Positions 45,129-55,739 are shown, numbered from the stretch's first letter. The stretch: 64,000 nt of DNA from Bacillus sp. FJAT-29790 (GCF_019039215.1 NZ_JAHNZZ010000001.1:2137601-2201600); one strand, 5' to 3'. Translations and numbers: made by a program. The notes: generated by a model not told the origin, from the sequence alone.

Positions 45129-45743
45129 CTAGTATGTTTTTAAAAGTGCTTCATTTAAATTCAGCAGTTCATCTTCATTATCACTGCTAATGATCCATGA
45201 TTTTCCTTCTATTGTATCCTTTCCCTGGAATTGAAACTCTAATAGGAATAAGCTCACGGCATTTCCTTTAGCCATTGGGTTATATTTTAATGTTCCCGAT
45301 TCAGAACAAGCCCAAATGTTATTCGAATGGATATTCATATAGGGCTGAACTGAACATGATCCCTTGATTCTATCAATACTATGGCTATTAACCAAATATA
45401 TGAGACCATCTGCAAGATGAAAGATGACATTTTCTGAAGGCGAAATGAATGAAATATGTTCGTTAGCTGCTTGAACATGCTTATGTTGAAAGAGCAGCTT
45501 TACACTCAATGACCTTGGCTCGTGATTCGTAATAAAAACGTTAATTAATCGAATATTGGAATGAATATGCTCCTGTTTCAGCTGTACGGAAATGCCTTCT
45601 TCAGGAATGTGCTTTTCAAAGCCAGAATTCATCCAATATGTTTTTCCCCCAATCCAAATCCCAGGAATCACATTTAATCTCTCTTTTCTCATAGGCACTA
45701 CATTTCCAGACAAACTAGTTTGCATACAGGTATTTGTTTTCAT
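45129..45743 (-). CDS. Hypothetical protein next to the DUF4912-GT4 glycosyltransferase
   Basis: 204 residues, soluble and rich in beta-strand patterns (NVIPGIWIGGKTYWMNSGFE, LINVFITNHEPRSLSVKLLF). No signal peptide, membrane segment or known motif. ATG at 45741-45743 follows AAAGGTG by seven bases; the first ATG (45749) is too close. It is 28 bp after the glycosyltransferase, so probably co-transcribed. I do not recognise the family. Confidence 0.7.
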   Translation of the reverse strand: MKTNTCMQTSLSGNVVPMRKERLNVIPGIWIGGKTYWMNSGFEKHIPEEGISVQLKQEHIHSNIRLINVFITNHEPRSLSVKLLFQHKHVQAANEHISFISPSENVIFHLADGLIYLVNSHSIDRIKGSCSVQPYMNIHSNNIWACSESGTLKYNPMAKGNAVSLFLLEFQFQGKDTIEGKSWIISSDNEDELLNLNEALLKTY

Positions 45744-45771
45744 ATTCATTCACCTTTTTTAGTATTATTTT

Positions 45772-47541
45772 CTATATTTTACAGTTACTAATCGCCTCTT
45801 CATAAACTCTTTTTGTATCTTCCGCAATCCTCACCCAGCTAAACAACCTTTCGACTTCCTTTTTCCCATTCCATCCCATTTGCTGTCCCACTTCTTCATG
45901 ATCAAGGATGATCGCAGCCTGTTCAAGGAAACTGCCTACATCTCCCGGTGTCATCAATAAGCCAGTTTGTTTATGCTGTACGATCCCTTTTAGACCGCCT
46001 GTATTGGAAACAATGACTGGTTTCCCCATTATCATTGCTTCTAAGGCAACAATGCCAAATGGTTCATATCGACTCGGAAAGACAGCAAGCGAACACTTCT
46101 CAAATAGGGCGTTTCTTTGGTCATCGGTTACAAATCCGACAAAATACACCCGGTCTTGTAAACCCCTATCCAAGACTCTATTTCTGTATTCGCTAAGCAT
46201 TGGGCCCTTTCCGGCAATGATAAAATAAACATCGGGATAATAATCTTGCAGAACCAAAGCCGCGTCTATTAACGTATCAAAACCCTTTTCATGTACAATC
46301 CGGCCAATGGAAAAAATGATCCGCTTGTTTTGTTGCACCGGAAGGGCAGCCAATATTTCTTCGCCAAATGTTGATTCAATTCCCACCACCCCATTTGGAA
46401 TGATCCAGATTTTCTGTTCACTTACGTCAAATACTTGAATAAGTTCACACTTCATATATTCACTACATACAATGATCGAATTTGACTCATTCATTAATTG
46501 GCTCTCTTTTTCATGAATGAATTTTTGGAGCTCTGTATGAATTCCTTTGTTTCGACCATGCTCTGTTGCATGAATGGTAGCGATCATTGGAACATGAAGA
46601 CTTGCTTGTAAGCTAATCGCACAGGCACCGACGAGCCAGTCATGTGCATGAACGAGAGCAAAGCGATGAATTCTTGCCAGTTCTCTTGCCTTTTGCTCCA
46701 TCGCCAAGTTCAAGCCCGCAATCCAGTTTAGGAAATCATGGTCTTTTTCCATTAGAGGCTTTACACGGTGGATACAGATCCCTTCGACAAGTTCTTCATG
46801 TAATAATTGCGCAGGATTAGCAGTAATCACATGGACTTCATAGCCCTGCTTTATTAAGCCCCCGGCAAGGCCGTGTACATGCCGAGCAAGCCCACCGACT
46901 ATATGCGGCGGATATTCCCATGTTAATAGGAGAATTTTGCCTTTCCTTTTTTTTAAAGTATCCACTTGTTCTTTGAAGAAAATATTGACAGGAAACTGAT
47001 TATCCCTTTCAATCATTTCGCTTTGTGTGCTAGTTATTTGTCTATCTGCCTTTATTTGAACTTGCTCACCTTTGTATAAAGCTGAACATTTCTTAGCTTC
47101 ATTCACATTCTCATAATAACTATAAGTACTTACGCGTTCTGCCCAAATAGGAGGATGATTGGCATCCTGAAAATCAGATTCTAATTCTGCTTGTAATTCG
47201 CCTTGAGGCTTTCTTATTTCCAGAGGATGATGGACAGCGGTTGAACGAAGCATTGGAAAAAATTTATATTCAGAAATCATGATTCCATATTCCACACAAT
47301 AGCTGCGATAAGACTTGAGCCCTTTAAATGTCCAATTCGTATGCTTATCAGCTAAAATAACATCCTGATAAGAATGGGCATTCCCCCCGTCAAAAATAAT
47401 ACTCGTTACATCATAAATCCGGAGTGCTTTTACCATTGAAGAAAACGGTTCTCCAAAATAAGCCTCGATTATTTTCTTTTTCTCAGATGACAGTTTCCAA
47501 AAAACATCGAGCTTTTCGCTTGAAATCAAACATGAATTCAT
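45772..47541 (-). CDS. GT4 glycosyltransferase with N-terminal DUF4912 domain
   Basis: About 589 residues. The N-terminal part (about 5-115) fits DUF4912: FWKLSSEKKK, LRIYDVTSIIFDGGNAHSYQ and YGIMISEYKFFPMLRST. After a linker, the GT4 domain begins with LLLTWEYPPHIVGGLARHVH (about 205) and has the usual EPFGIVALEAM and GGL motifs. In other bacteria this architecture occurs with alpha-glucan synthesis; here the acceptor is unknown. B. subtilis YqgM, at the same place, is also a glycosyltransferase. The start is uncertain: ATG 47541 follows TGAGG, while GTG 47571 and ATG 47556 are also possible. Confidence 0.82.
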   Translation of the reverse strand: MNSCLISSEKLDVFWKLSSEKKKIIEAYFGEPFSSMVKALRIYDVTSIIFDGGNAHSYQDVILADKHTNWTFKGLKSYRSYCVEYGIMISEYKFFPMLRSTAVHHPLEIRKPQGELQAELESDFQDANHPPIWAERVSTYSYYENVNEAKKCSALYKGEQVQIKADRQITSTQSEMIERDNQFPVNIFFKEQVDTLKKRKGKILLLTWEYPPHIVGGLARHVHGLAGGLIKQGYEVHVITANPAQLLHEELVEGICIHRVKPLMEKDHDFLNWIAGLNLAMEQKARELARIHRFALVHAHDWLVGACAISLQASLHVPMIATIHATEHGRNKGIHTELQKFIHEKESQLMNESNSIIVCSEYMKCELIQVFDVSEQKIWIIPNGVVGIESTFGEEILAALPVQQNKRIIFSIGRIVHEKGFDTLIDAALVLQDYYPDVYFIIAGKGPMLSEYRNRVLDRGLQDRVYFVGFVTDDQRNALFEKCSLAVFPSRYEPFGIVALEAMIMGKPVIVSNTGGLKGIVQHKQTGLLMTPGDVGSFLEQAAIILDHEEVGQQMGWNGKKEVERLFSWVRIAEDTKRVYEEAISNCKI

Positions 47542-47889
47542 ATAATCCTCACTCATAAATACCGGAAACACCCTTTATAAAAAAATTGTCCTGATATGCA
47601 GATAGAAGTCATTTTATTCCTCTTTGCTTATAGTTTTATGTTAGCACTCAATTCAAACGCACACAATGAACGGAAATTGTCGTTTATTGTCTGGTCTTTT
47701 AGCTGTTAATGTTTGAATGTTAGAAAAAAATTAATAAATACTTTTTTTCAGCCCAAAAACAACTATTCGACAAATTCTCCTTCGTATAAAGGGAAATAAA
47801 ACGACAAAAAATGGCGATATTTTATCAAAAATAAAATCGAATCGAATTTGGCTAACAATAATGGTAAAATAGTTTTTGAGGTGACTATT
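47542..47889. other. Divergent intergenic region between the GT4 gene and the YqzC-like gene
   Basis: About 350 bp of AT-rich sequence with no credible open frame. It should contain promoters for both flanking genes. I do not see a repeat, riboswitch or clear operator in it. Confidence 0.4.
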
Positions 47890-48282
47890 TTGGAATACGT
47901 TATGATCGGCTTACTTGCCTTCGCTTTAATCCTATTTATTCTTTCTGTATTTTTGAAAGACCCGTATAAAGGGATTCGTGAAGAAATAGATCAGCTTTCC
48001 ATGCAGCAAATTCAAGATGTGTACTTGATAAAAAAGAAATTAAAAGTGCTAGAGGAAGAACTCCTTGTCAATGACGAAACTTTTCATTCAGCCATTCCTG
48101 TTCCCTCACTCCCTTTAACAAATGAACATAAGGAAGTCCATGCGATTATAAAAAATCAAGTGAGGTCTTTATTCCAACAAGGGCTAACGGTTGAACAAAT
48201 TGCCAGACAGTCTTCATTGGCTCCTGATGAAGTGCAGTCCATCCTTGCTGAGATGATGCACAGAGGACAACAATATGAATAA
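47890..48282 (+). CDS. Membrane-anchored helix-turn-helix-like protein (YqzC/YqzD region)
   Basis: 130 residues from TTG at 47890, which follows GAGGTGA by five bases; an open frame to 47848 lacks a site. One N-terminal membrane helix (about 4-25), a coiled-coil-like segment (QLSMQQIQDVYLIKKKLKVL) and a C-terminal part resembling a helix-turn-helix (LFQQGLTVEQIARQSSLAPDEVQ). It overlaps the next gene by 8 bp. By position these two genes match yqzC/yqzD of B. subtilis, though I cannot assign which is which. Confidence 0.7.
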   Translation: MEYVMIGLLAFALILFILSVFLKDPYKGIREEIDQLSMQQIQDVYLIKKKLKVLEEELLVNDETFHSAIPVPSLPLTNEHKEVHAIIKNQVRSLFQQGLTVEQIARQSSLAPDEVQSILAEMMHRGQQYE

Positions 48283-48745
48283 AAGAAATACCCGCGCATT
48301 TGCATTCGGAATTTTTGTTTCAGTTTGTATGATGGGAGCATTCTATTATTCTATTGAAGAAAAACATTCAGCGGATTTAACTATTGAAGATGCTAAAGTT
48401 TTATTGGCTGAGGATGGTTATGTCATTTTAACGAAAGAACAGTATGATCTGATGGAAAAGGTGAAGGAAGAGCAAGTTAATAAAGAAGAAATTCCTTCGG
48501 AGATTAGACCTGATGTTGCGGAAGCTGAAGCAATTATCAATACGTTCAAACTTAAAATTGTCAGAGGGATGAGCCCCTATCAAATTGCTATGCAGCTTGA
48601 AAAGGCAAACATCATCGATGATGCCGATCTATTTAAAAACTTTTTAAAAGAAAATGGTTATAGCAGAAAAATTCAGTCCGGTACGTTTGAAGTATCAGCT
48701 GGAATGAGTTATGTAGAAATCGCAACACTAATAACAAAAAGCTAA
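48275..48745 (+). CDS. MltG-like (YceG N-terminal) membrane protein lacking a catalytic domain
   Basis: 156 residues: one membrane helix (about 8-27), a charged linker and a C-terminal region (about 95-156) of the LysM-like type seen before the catalytic part of MltG/YceG (GMSPYQIAMQLEKANIIDDA, IQSGTFEVSAGMSYVEIATL). No YceG catalytic domain follows, so it may bind glycan or modulate a true MltG. It is coupled to the gene before it (8-bp overlap). Confidence 0.7.
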   Translation: MNKRNTRAFAFGIFVSVCMMGAFYYSIEEKHSADLTIEDAKVLLAEDGYVILTKEQYDLMEKVKEEQVNKEEIPSEIRPDVAEAEAIINTFKLKIVRGMSPYQIAMQLEKANIIDDADLFKNFLKENGYSRKIQSGTFEVSAGMSYVEIATLITKS

Positions 48746-48780
48746 AGAAGCAGGCCATGCTCCTTTAGCTTTTTGTTATT
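48730..48780. terminator. Bidirectional terminator between the MltG-like gene and phoU
   Basis: An 18-bp stem (AATAACAAAAAGCTAAAG and CTTTAGCTTTTTGTTATT) around a 15-base loop. It includes the stop codon of the MltG-like gene and lies 30 bp after the phoU stop. Confidence 0.85.
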
Positions 48781-48809
48781 AAGAATCGATATTAAGCTCA
48801 ATTCACCTA

Positions 48810-49466
48810 CTAATTCAAATCATACTGCCGCCCTTTTACAAGGTACAAAATACTTTCCGAAATATTAGTTATATGATCTGCCGCTCTTTCAAGATAGCGG
48901 CAGATAAATGAAAGCTGGACAATTTGCGCCAAAAATTCAGGCTTTTGCAGGTTGATTTGCAATAAGTCCCTAATCGTTTGGCCATATAAATCATCTACTT
49001 CATCATCCATTTCTGCCAGTTTCTTCGCTTTAGCAGTGTCTTCATCATTAAATGCCTCTAAGGATAATCTTAGCATCTCTGATGTAATCTTGTGCATTTG
49101 TTTAATATGAACAATCGGTTTAACGAGCGGCTCCGAACCAATTCTAATCGTTGATTTTGCAATATTGACAGCAAAGTCAGCAATTCTTTCAATATTTGTT
49201 GCGATTTTAATCGCAACAATGATGCGGCGAAGGTCAATCGCAACGGGCTGCTGCTTCGCAATTAGAAGAATTGCAAAATCATTTATATCTTCATACATAA
49301 GGTTTGCATTTGAGTCCTCATCGATAATTTCAAGAGCTAATTCAAGATTTTGTGTTTCAAGCGCCTCAATTGATTTCGTAAGGGCTGCCTCTGCAAAATT
49401 TCCAAGCTCAAGCAATTTTCCTTGTAGTTCTTTTAAGTCCGTATCAAATCTTTCCCGTACCGACAT
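48810..49466 (-). CDS. phoU: Phosphate signalling complex protein PhoU
   Basis: 218 residues, all helical, two PhoU repeats. The conserved EDINDFAILLIAKQQPVAIDLR and the second YLERAADHITNI motif bind metal clusters in known PhoU proteins. It is the last gene of the pst operon, 85 bp after pstB. PhoU links Pst transport with the Pho response in many bacteria. B. subtilis lacks it in this operon and has two pstB genes instead. Confidence 0.95.
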   Translation of the reverse strand: MSVRERFDTDLKELQGKLLELGNFAEAALTKSIEALETQNLELALEIIDEDSNANLMYEDINDFAILLIAKQQPVAIDLRRIIVAIKIATNIERIADFAVNIAKSTIRIGSEPLVKPIVHIKQMHKITSEMLRLSLEAFNDEDTAKAKKLAEMDDEVDDLYGQTIRDLLQINLQKPEFLAQIVQLSFICRYLERAADHITNISESILYLVKGRQYDLN

Positions 49467-49551
49467 GGTATTTATCCCCCTTCATCTTTTCCATTGGAAA
49501 AAATCGTACACAAATACGATTCTCTCTGAAAAACTAGCAAAGCCAAGCTAA

Positions 49552-50379
49552 TTACCCAAATCTTCCTGTTATATAATCTTCTGTACGCTTATCAGAAGGG
49601 GTTGAGAATATTTTATTTGTGTCTGAGTATTCAATGACCTCTCCATTTAGGAAGAAAGCTGTTTTATCAGAAATTCGGGCTGCCTGTTGCATATTATGAG
49701 TGACAATAATGATACTAAAATCCTTTTTTAATTCCTGTACAAGCTCTTCCACCTTTAATGTAGAAATCGGATCAAGTGCAGATGTCGGCTCATCCATTAA
49801 GATCACATCCGGTTCGATCGCAAGGCAGCGTGCGATACAAAGCCGCTGCTGCTGTCCACCTGAAAGACCATAAGCATTCTGGTTTAAACGGTCTTTTACT
49901 TCATCCCATATCGCTGCACCTTTTAAACTTTCCTCAACAATTTGATCAAGGATCTTTTTGTCACGGATGCCATGAATTTTTGGACCATATGCCACATTTT
50001 CATAGATGGACTTAGGAAAAGGATTCGGCTTTTGGAACACCATGCCCACTTTTGTGCGCAGCTCTTCCACCCCGTAAGATTTATCAAAAATGTTGCGGCC
50101 GCGGTACGCAATTTCACCTGATGTTTTAACGATAGGCACTAATTCAATCATTCTGTTCAACGTTTTAATATACGTTGATTTTCCGCAGCCAGAAGGGCCG
50201 ATAATAGCGGTAACTTCATTTTCATAAATATCTAAATTAATATTTTTAAGCGCGTGATTTTCACCGTACCATAAATTAAGCTGGTCTGTTTTATAGACAA
50301 TATTTTTATTTCTAATTTCAGATTGGTGGTTCTCCCCTTGAACATTACGTACTGACTCTCTTTCCAATGTTGCTGTCAT
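49552..50379 (-). CDS. pstB: Phosphate ABC transporter ATP-binding protein PstB
   Basis: About 275 residues. Walker [11 protein letters not shown]-loop [16 protein letters not shown], signature LSGGQQQR and Walker [14 protein letters not shown] are all present. ATG at 50377-50379 follows GGGGG by eight bases. Single pstB copy. Confidence 0.96.
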   Translation of the reverse strand: MTATLERESVRNVQGENHQSEIRNKNIVYKTDQLNLWYGENHALKNINLDIYENEVTAIIGPSGCGKSTYIKTLNRMIELVPIVKTSGEIAYRGRNIFDKSYGVEELRTKVGMVFQKPNPFPKSIYENVAYGPKIHGIRDKKILDQIVEESLKGAAIWDEVKDRLNQNAYGLSGGQQQRLCIARCLAIEPDVILMDEPTSALDPISTLKVEELVQELKKDFSIIIVTHNMQQAARISDKTAFFLNGEVIEYSDTNKIFSTPSDKRTEDYITGRFG

Positions 50380-50415
50380 TTCTAATTCCCCCTTCATCCG
50401 ATTAAACCTTAAAAT

Positions 50416-51294
50416 CTAATATCTTTTATGGAATTTATTCCGTATTAAAACTGCGATTGAATTCATGAAAACCAACATTAGAAGCAACACGATGATTCCT
50501 GCAGCTGCTAATTCTTGAAATGCAGCTTGTGGTCTCCCAGTCCAGTTGTATATTTGCATTGGCAATACTGTAAACATATCAAAAACTGACTTTGGCAAAA
50601 ATGCCAAGAATAATGGAAGTCCAAGTACTACTAATGGAGCTGTCTCACCTATGGCTCTTGATAATGCAAGAATTCCACCTGTTAATATACCTGGAACAGC
50701 TGCCGGCAGGACAACGCGGACGATTGTCTGCCATTTTGTAGCTCCCATTCCATAAGAAGCTTCTCTTAATTGCTTAGGAACAGACCTTATTGCTTCCTGG
50801 GAAGCAACAATAATAACTGGAAGAACTAATAAACTCATCGTTAAACCAGCCGCTAATACACTCGTTCCAAGTGATAATGCACGTACGAATACAGTCAGTC
50901 CCAAAAGCCCAAATACAATGGAAGGAACACCTGCAAGGTTGGAGATATTAATTTGGATAAAACTTGTAAATCGATTTTTTTTCGCGTATTCTTCTAGATA
51001 AATTGAAGTCCCTACACCCAATAATAAGGTTACTGGTGCCACAACGCCCATAAGCCATATCGTACCAATTAAAGCTGGTTTGACGCCTGCCAACTCGGGT
51101 TTGCGCGACGGTAAATTTTGTAAAAATTGTAAATTAAGATGGCCAAATCCTTGAGTGAATATCCGATATAATAAAATCCCTAAGACTAATAAGCCAAACA
51201 TCGTTGCCGTAAAAAATAGCGTTTTAAAGAATATATTTGAAACTAGCCTTGCTTTCATTCGTTTTATTACTGAAGTATGATCGATTAATTTCAT
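50416..51294 (-). CDS. pstA: Phosphate ABC transporter permease PstA
   Basis: 292 residues with six membrane helices and the permease coupling loop EASYGMGATKWQTIVRVVLP. It follows pstC without a gap and precedes pstB by about 36 bp. Forms the transmembrane channel with PstC. Confidence 0.95.
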   Translation of the reverse strand: MKLIDHTSVIKRMKARLVSNIFFKTLFFTATMFGLLVLGILLYRIFTQGFGHLNLQFLQNLPSRKPELAGVKPALIGTIWLMGVVAPVTLLLGVGTSIYLEEYAKKNRFTSFIQINISNLAGVPSIVFGLLGLTVFVRALSLGTSVLAAGLTMSLLVLPVIIVASQEAIRSVPKQLREASYGMGATKWQTIVRVVLPAAVPGILTGGILALSRAIGETAPLVVLGLPLFLAFLPKSVFDMFTVLPMQIYNWTGRPQAAFQELAAAGIIVLLLMLVFMNSIAVLIRNKFHKRY

Positions 51295-52245
51295 TTAATA
51301 TTCCTCCCTAAAACGACGAGAGATGAATTGGGCAAATAAGTTCATTACTAGAGTAAACAAGAACAGTGTAAATCCTACAGCATATATACTGTAATAGATA
51401 GTCGTTTGATAGCCTGCATCCCCCTGGCTGATTTGAACGATATACGCTGTCATTGTTTGGATAGAACTTGTAACATCCCAGTTTAAATTTGGCGTTGATC
51501 CGCCAGCAACGGCAACAATCATTGTTTCTCCAATTGCCCTTGATACAGCGAGAACAATCGAAGCCATAATACCGGAAATCGCTGCAGGCAGTACAACTTT
51601 TAATGATACTTCCAGTTTCGTTGAACCTAATGCGAGTGCCCCTTCACGCATTGAATTAGGTACAGAAGACATCGCATCCTCAGATAGTGATGCAATCATT
51701 GGGATAATCATGATTCCAATGACAATCCCCGGACTTAAAGCATTAAAAATTTCAAGCGAAGGAATGATTTCTCTTAACACGGGAGTAACGAAAGTCAAAG
51801 CAAAAAATCCGTAAACAATTGTAGGAATTCCTGCTAAAACTTCCAATATCGGTTTAATCCATCTGCGCGTTTTGTCAGATGCATACTCACTCAAGAAAAT
51901 CGCTGATGCGAGTCCAATTGGCACAGCAACGATAGCAGCGATTAACGTTACCTTTAACGTACCTGAAACAAGTGGCAAAATTCCATATGACCCCTGAGTT
52001 GCCGAAAAAGGATACCATTTTTGTGCAGTTAAGAATTCAAAGATAGAAACTCTCCCAAAAAAAGTAAAAGTTTCAAAAATCAATGTGAGTACAATGCCAA
52101 GTGTTGTTAATACCGAAACAATAGCTGTCAATAACAACAGATACGGAACTGTTTTTTCAACAGCTGAGCTTGCGCTTTTCTTATTTTTTTTTGCTTGTAT
52201 CAATTCTTGCACGGATATCCGTGTAGACGAGCTTTGAAAAGCCAA
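51295..52245 (-). CDS. pstC: Phosphate ABC transporter permease PstC
   Basis: About 316 residues with six helices and the coupling loop EGALALGSTKLEVSLKVVLP. TTG at 52243-52245 has AAAGGGG eight bases upstream; an in-frame ATG at 52287 is earlier but lacks a site. Confidence 0.93.
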   Translation of the reverse strand: MAFQSSSTRISVQELIQAKKNKKSASSAVEKTVPYLLLLTAIVSVLTTLGIVLTLIFETFTFFGRVSIFEFLTAQKWYPFSATQGSYGILPLVSGTLKVTLIAAIVAVPIGLASAIFLSEYASDKTRRWIKPILEVLAGIPTIVYGFFALTFVTPVLREIIPSLEIFNALSPGIVIGIMIIPMIASLSEDAMSSVPNSMREGALALGSTKLEVSLKVVLPAAISGIMASIVLAVSRAIGETMIVAVAGGSTPNLNWDVTSSIQTMTAYIVQISQGDAGYQTTIYYSIYAVGFTLFLFTLVMNLFAQFISRRFREEY

Positions 52246-52317
52246 AATGAAAACCCCTTTCATCCAATAGCAAGATGAGAAGCACAAACCGCGCTTCCCA
52301 TCATGAAGTTTTAATAC

Positions 52318-53304
52318 TTATTTAAGACCCTCTAGTGTTTCTAAAGCCTTTTTATATTCTTCATCCTTTAATTTAACGTAACCGACAGATTCAGCAAGTT
52401 CAGCAGCATTATCAATTGTATATTTTACAAATTCAAACACTTCTTCTTTTTTTACTGATTCATTCTTAACATAAGTGAATAATGGACGTGATAAAGGAGA
52501 ATATTCTCCACTTTCAATCGTAGAATGCGTTGGTTCAACAGGACCATTTCCACTATCAACAGGAACTACTTTCAATTTGTCTTTGTTTTCATCGTAGTAA
52601 GCAAAACCAAAATAGCCAATTGCATTTTTGTCACCGGAAACCCCTTGAACAAGAACATTCGGTGCCGCAGAAAGAGTTGCCTTTTCAACTAATGGTTGCT
52701 TTTCTAGAATCACTTCATCGAAATAGTCGAAAGTTCCGGAATCTGTCCCTGGTGAATAAAATTTAATTTCTGTTTCTGGCCATCCTTTACGAATGTCAGA
52801 CCATTTTTTCACAGTTCCATCTTCTAGCCACATTTTCTTTAATTCATCTATTGTTAAATAATCAACCCAATCATTATCTTTATTGACAACAACTGAAAGA
52901 CCGTCATTTGCTAATTTAAATTCAGTAAAGTCAATCCCTTTTTCCGCCAATTGAGCTTTCTCCTCATCTTTAACTGGACGAGAAGCATTGCTTAAATCCG
53001 TGCTTCCAGCGATGAATGCTTTAAAACCGCCGCCAGTACCAGAGGTTCCAACTGAAACTTTTACTCCAGGCTGCTCCATACCAAATTCTTCAACAACAGC
53101 TTCCATAATAGGGTACACTGTAGTAGAACCATCAATATTAATTTCGCCTTGAAGTTGCTTATCTTGTTCACTAGCTTGCTCTGTGTTGGTTCCTTCTGTT
53201 TGAGATCCAGTTGATGCTCCATTTCCTGATGTACCACAAGCTGCAGTGAATGCTAGCACTGCCCCAATCATTGCTGATAGTGCTAAGTACTTAAAGCTTT
53301 TCAT
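52318..53304 (-). CDS. pstS: Phosphate-binding lipoprotein PstS
   Basis: 328 residues with a signal peptide ending in the lipobox FTAAC (Cys about 23). Phosphate-binding motifs are kept: [23 protein letters not shown] and [12 protein letters not shown]. First gene of pstSCAB-phoU and preceded by a clear PhoP box. Confidence 0.96.
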   Translation of the reverse strand: MKSFKYLALSAMIGAVLAFTAACGTSGNGASTGSQTEGTNTEQASEQDKQLQGEINIDGSTTVYPIMEAVVEEFGMEQPGVKVSVGTSGTGGGFKAFIAGSTDLSNASRPVKDEEKAQLAEKGIDFTEFKLANDGLSVVVNKDNDWVDYLTIDELKKMWLEDGTVKKWSDIRKGWPETEIKFYSPGTDSGTFDYFDEVILEKQPLVEKATLSAAPNVLVQGVSGDKNAIGYFGFAYYDENKDKLKVVPVDSGNGPVEPTHSTIESGEYSPLSRPLFTYVKNESVKKEEVFEFVKYTIDNAAELAESVGYVKLKDEEYKKALETLEGLK

Positions 53305-53365
53305 TTCTTTATTCCCCCTAAGAGATTGGTTGTTTTGTCCTACATGTATTAGAATAAAGGTTGAG

Positions 53366-53425
53366 TGTTAATCCTGTTTTAACGAATTGTAAAGGTTTTG
53401 TAAATGAAGATGATTGATGTGTAAA
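53366..53425 (-). promoter_or_regulatory. PhoP box upstream of pstS
   Basis: On the minus strand TTTACA, TTTACA, TTAAAA and TTAACA follow one another with an exact 11-bp period (plus-strand starts 53399, 53388, 53377 and 53366). A further TTTACA lies at 53420-53425. This is the direct-repeat arrangement bound by phosphorylated PhoP in Bacillus, and it implies induction under phosphate starvation. Confidence 0.85.
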
Positions 53426-53508
53426 TTTGTCGAATAATGGGATATTACTAACTACCCGTTTAATTCAAAAAAAAAACAACAATCATTTAGAAAACAGCCA
53501 AAAAAATA

Positions 53509-53548
53509 AAACAAGCCTGCTCCTTCAAAAAAGGAGACAGGCTTGTTT
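53509..53548 (-). terminator. Terminator of pbpA
   Basis: AAACAAGCCTG pairs with CAGGCTTGTTT, with an inner TCCTT/AAGGA extension. It lies about 11 bp after the PBP stop codon. Confidence 0.88.
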
Positions 53549-53558
53549 CTTCTTTTAC

Positions 53559-55739
53559 TTATTGGCCATTTCCTGCTGACGTTATTTCTTCACCTTCTAA
53601 TCCATCCTCGTTATTTTGAACGGAATTTTCGGAGTCCTTATTTTCTATTTGACGCTGTTTCTTTAGTGCGAAATAAGTGTCCAAGACCCTTTCGCCAATA
53701 ATTCGATTGGCTCCATTGTCTCGATTCCCCTGGAATGCCCATGGAACAAAAACGGACATCGCAATTTCAGGATTGTCTGCTGGTGCATAGCCGACAAGAG
53801 TTAGGTTCAAAACTGCTGGCGGTTCTTTTCCGAATTTAGACCGTTCAGGGCCATCGTAAAATGCCTCCGCTGTCCCAGTTTTTCCGGCTGGATTATAATC
53901 TTTCCCTTTAGCTCCAAAATAGGCATATGCGGTTCCGCCCGGTTCCTGATACACTTTCCGGAAACCTTCCTGAACTCTTTTAATCCATTCATCTTTCGCA
54001 TCGATATGGTTCAGAACTTTCGGCTGTATTTCCTGAACAATCGGTCCTAGTTCGTTATTATCCAATAATGGTTCACGAATTTCTTTTACAATATGCGGTT
54101 CCATCCGGTTACCGCCATTGGCAATAGTCGAAACATATTGAGCTAACTGCATATTCGAATATGTATCATACTGACCAATCGCAAGGTCAAGCATAAAACC
54201 AGGCAAAGTCCCCATACCTTTAAAACCTGTCTGTTCATTAGGGAGGTCAATTCCTGTCCGGACTCCTAAACCAAATTGTGCAAAATTATTTCTAATTGTA
54301 CTAAATCCTTTTTTATCCAGTGGCAAAGGCATGCCATACCGATAAGTCCCGCCACCAATTTTAATTGCGGTTTGGAACATATATACGTTGGAAGAAAACT
54401 TTAGCGCATTAATATCATTAACAGGACCAAGGTTTTTCCAAGATTTTTTTAATTTTGGAGTTGAACCGATTTTCAAGGGAGTATCATTAATAACCGTACC
54501 TGGCTGAATCGCTCCTGTATTATAACCTGTTAAAATTGTCGCACCTTTGATGGCTGAACCAACATTATAGGTTGTTGTAATGTTGCCAAGAGCATCATCC
54601 TGCATTTCTCTTTTTCCAGTTTTTTCGTCCTTAACAATTCTTTTCCCACCCATTGTTAAAATCTCCCCGGTGTGAGGGTCCATTAATACAACATAGGCAC
54701 GATCAAGCAAGGCGGTACCTGGCAACGATTTAGCCGCCCATAATTCCTCTTCAATAATTTTTTCTACTGCTAATTGAAGATCCATGTCTATACTTAGTAC
54801 GAGGTCCTTACCTCTATTTCCTTCCGAAATAGGTATTGTCTCAAGAACATTTCCAGCTTTATCTGTAATGTTCTTCACTTTTGCTTTCTGCCCATGCAAT
54901 ACTTCTTCATATTGCATTTCAATATAGCTTTTTCCTACGCGATCATTGCGGCTATAATCCCGGGCTAAGTAGTAGTCAAGCTGTTCAGCTGGGATTCCTT
55001 CATCCGAACTTGTTACCTTACCGAGCACAGACTTCAGTGTATCATTAAATGCATAATATCTTTCCCAATCTGTTGTTGTATCAACCCCAGGTAACAGCTG
55101 AAGATTTTCACTTACAACAGCAAACTCCTCAGGGGTAACATCTTTATTTTTTACGATTTGCGGTGTTAAGGCATAGCCGCTCCTAAAGTCCCTAAAAATA
55201 GCAAGAACTTCGAGATCGTGTTCTGTTAGTTCATTCAACTCATCTTCTGTAATTCGCTCAAGTTTTAGACGGTAAATTTCTTTGTCTAATTCTTTATCCT
55301 TCAACTTCTCCTTCAATTTATCCAATTCTTCCTTCGAAACTTTTTCATTTGCCCGCTCTAAGTTTCTAATAATCCAATAATCTTTTTTATCTCTTTCCTG
55401 AACTTTATTTGTATCTTTTTTGATAATCTTCGCAAGTTTTTCGGCTACCTCGAGCATTTCGTCTTGCTTTGCTCCTCTATTCGTATAAGTGATCGCGTTT
55501 TGCGGCGTATTGTCCACAATCACTTTGCCTGTTCTGTCCAGTATCTTCCCTCTTGGTACAGGATTGTTAACAGTAATATCCTCTGTACGTTCGATTTCAC
55601 GCCTGTAATCGTCTCCATACACAATCTGAACAAAGCCCAACCGAAGTATTAATATTGAAAACAGTAAAAAGACAATAAAGAATAATATATTTAAGCGAAA
55701 TGGAACATGGGATTTCTTCTTTTTTTTCTTATTATTCAA
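53559..55739 (-). CDS. pbpA: Class B penicillin-binding protein (PBP2A/PbpA-like transpeptidase)
   Basis: 726 residues: short cytoplasmic basic tail, one membrane helix (about 15-38), a dimerisation domain with charged insert (about 60-300) and a C-terminal transpeptidase domain. Active-site motifs are SAIK (Ser about 395), SSN (about 449-451) and KTG near residue 640. It cross-links peptidoglycan during side-wall elongation. Upstream of the Pst operon as in B. subtilis pbpA, which supports the assignment. Confidence 0.92.
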   Translation of the reverse strand: MNNKKKKKKSHVPFRLNILFFIVFLLFSILILRLGFVQIVYGDDYRREIERTEDITVNNPVPRGKILDRTGKVIVDNTPQNAITYTNRGAKQDEMLEVAEKLAKIIKKDTNKVQERDKKDYWIIRNLERANEKVSKEELDKLKEKLKDKELDKEIYRLKLERITEDELNELTEHDLEVLAIFRDFRSGYALTPQIVKNKDVTPEEFAVVSENLQLLPGVDTTTDWERYYAFNDTLKSVLGKVTSSDEGIPAEQLDYYLARDYSRNDRVGKSYIEMQYEEVLHGQKAKVKNITDKAGNVLETIPISEGNRGKDLVLSIDMDLQLAVEKIIEEELWAAKSLPGTALLDRAYVVLMDPHTGEILTMGGKRIVKDEKTGKREMQDDALGNITTTYNVGSAIKGATILTGYNTGAIQPGTVINDTPLKIGSTPKLKKSWKNLGPVNDINALKFSSNVYMFQTAIKIGGGTYRYGMPLPLDKKGFSTIRNNFAQFGLGVRTGIDLPNEQTGFKGMGTLPGFMLDLAIGQYDTYSNMQLAQYVSTIANGGNRMEPHIVKEIREPLLDNNELGPIVQEIQPKVLNHIDAKDEWIKRVQEGFRKVYQEPGGTAYAYFGAKGKDYNPAGKTGTAEAFYDGPERSKFGKEPPAVLNLTLVGYAPADNPEIAMSVFVPWAFQGNRDNGANRIIGERVLDTYFALKKQRQIENKDSENSVQNNEDGLEGEEITSAGNGQ

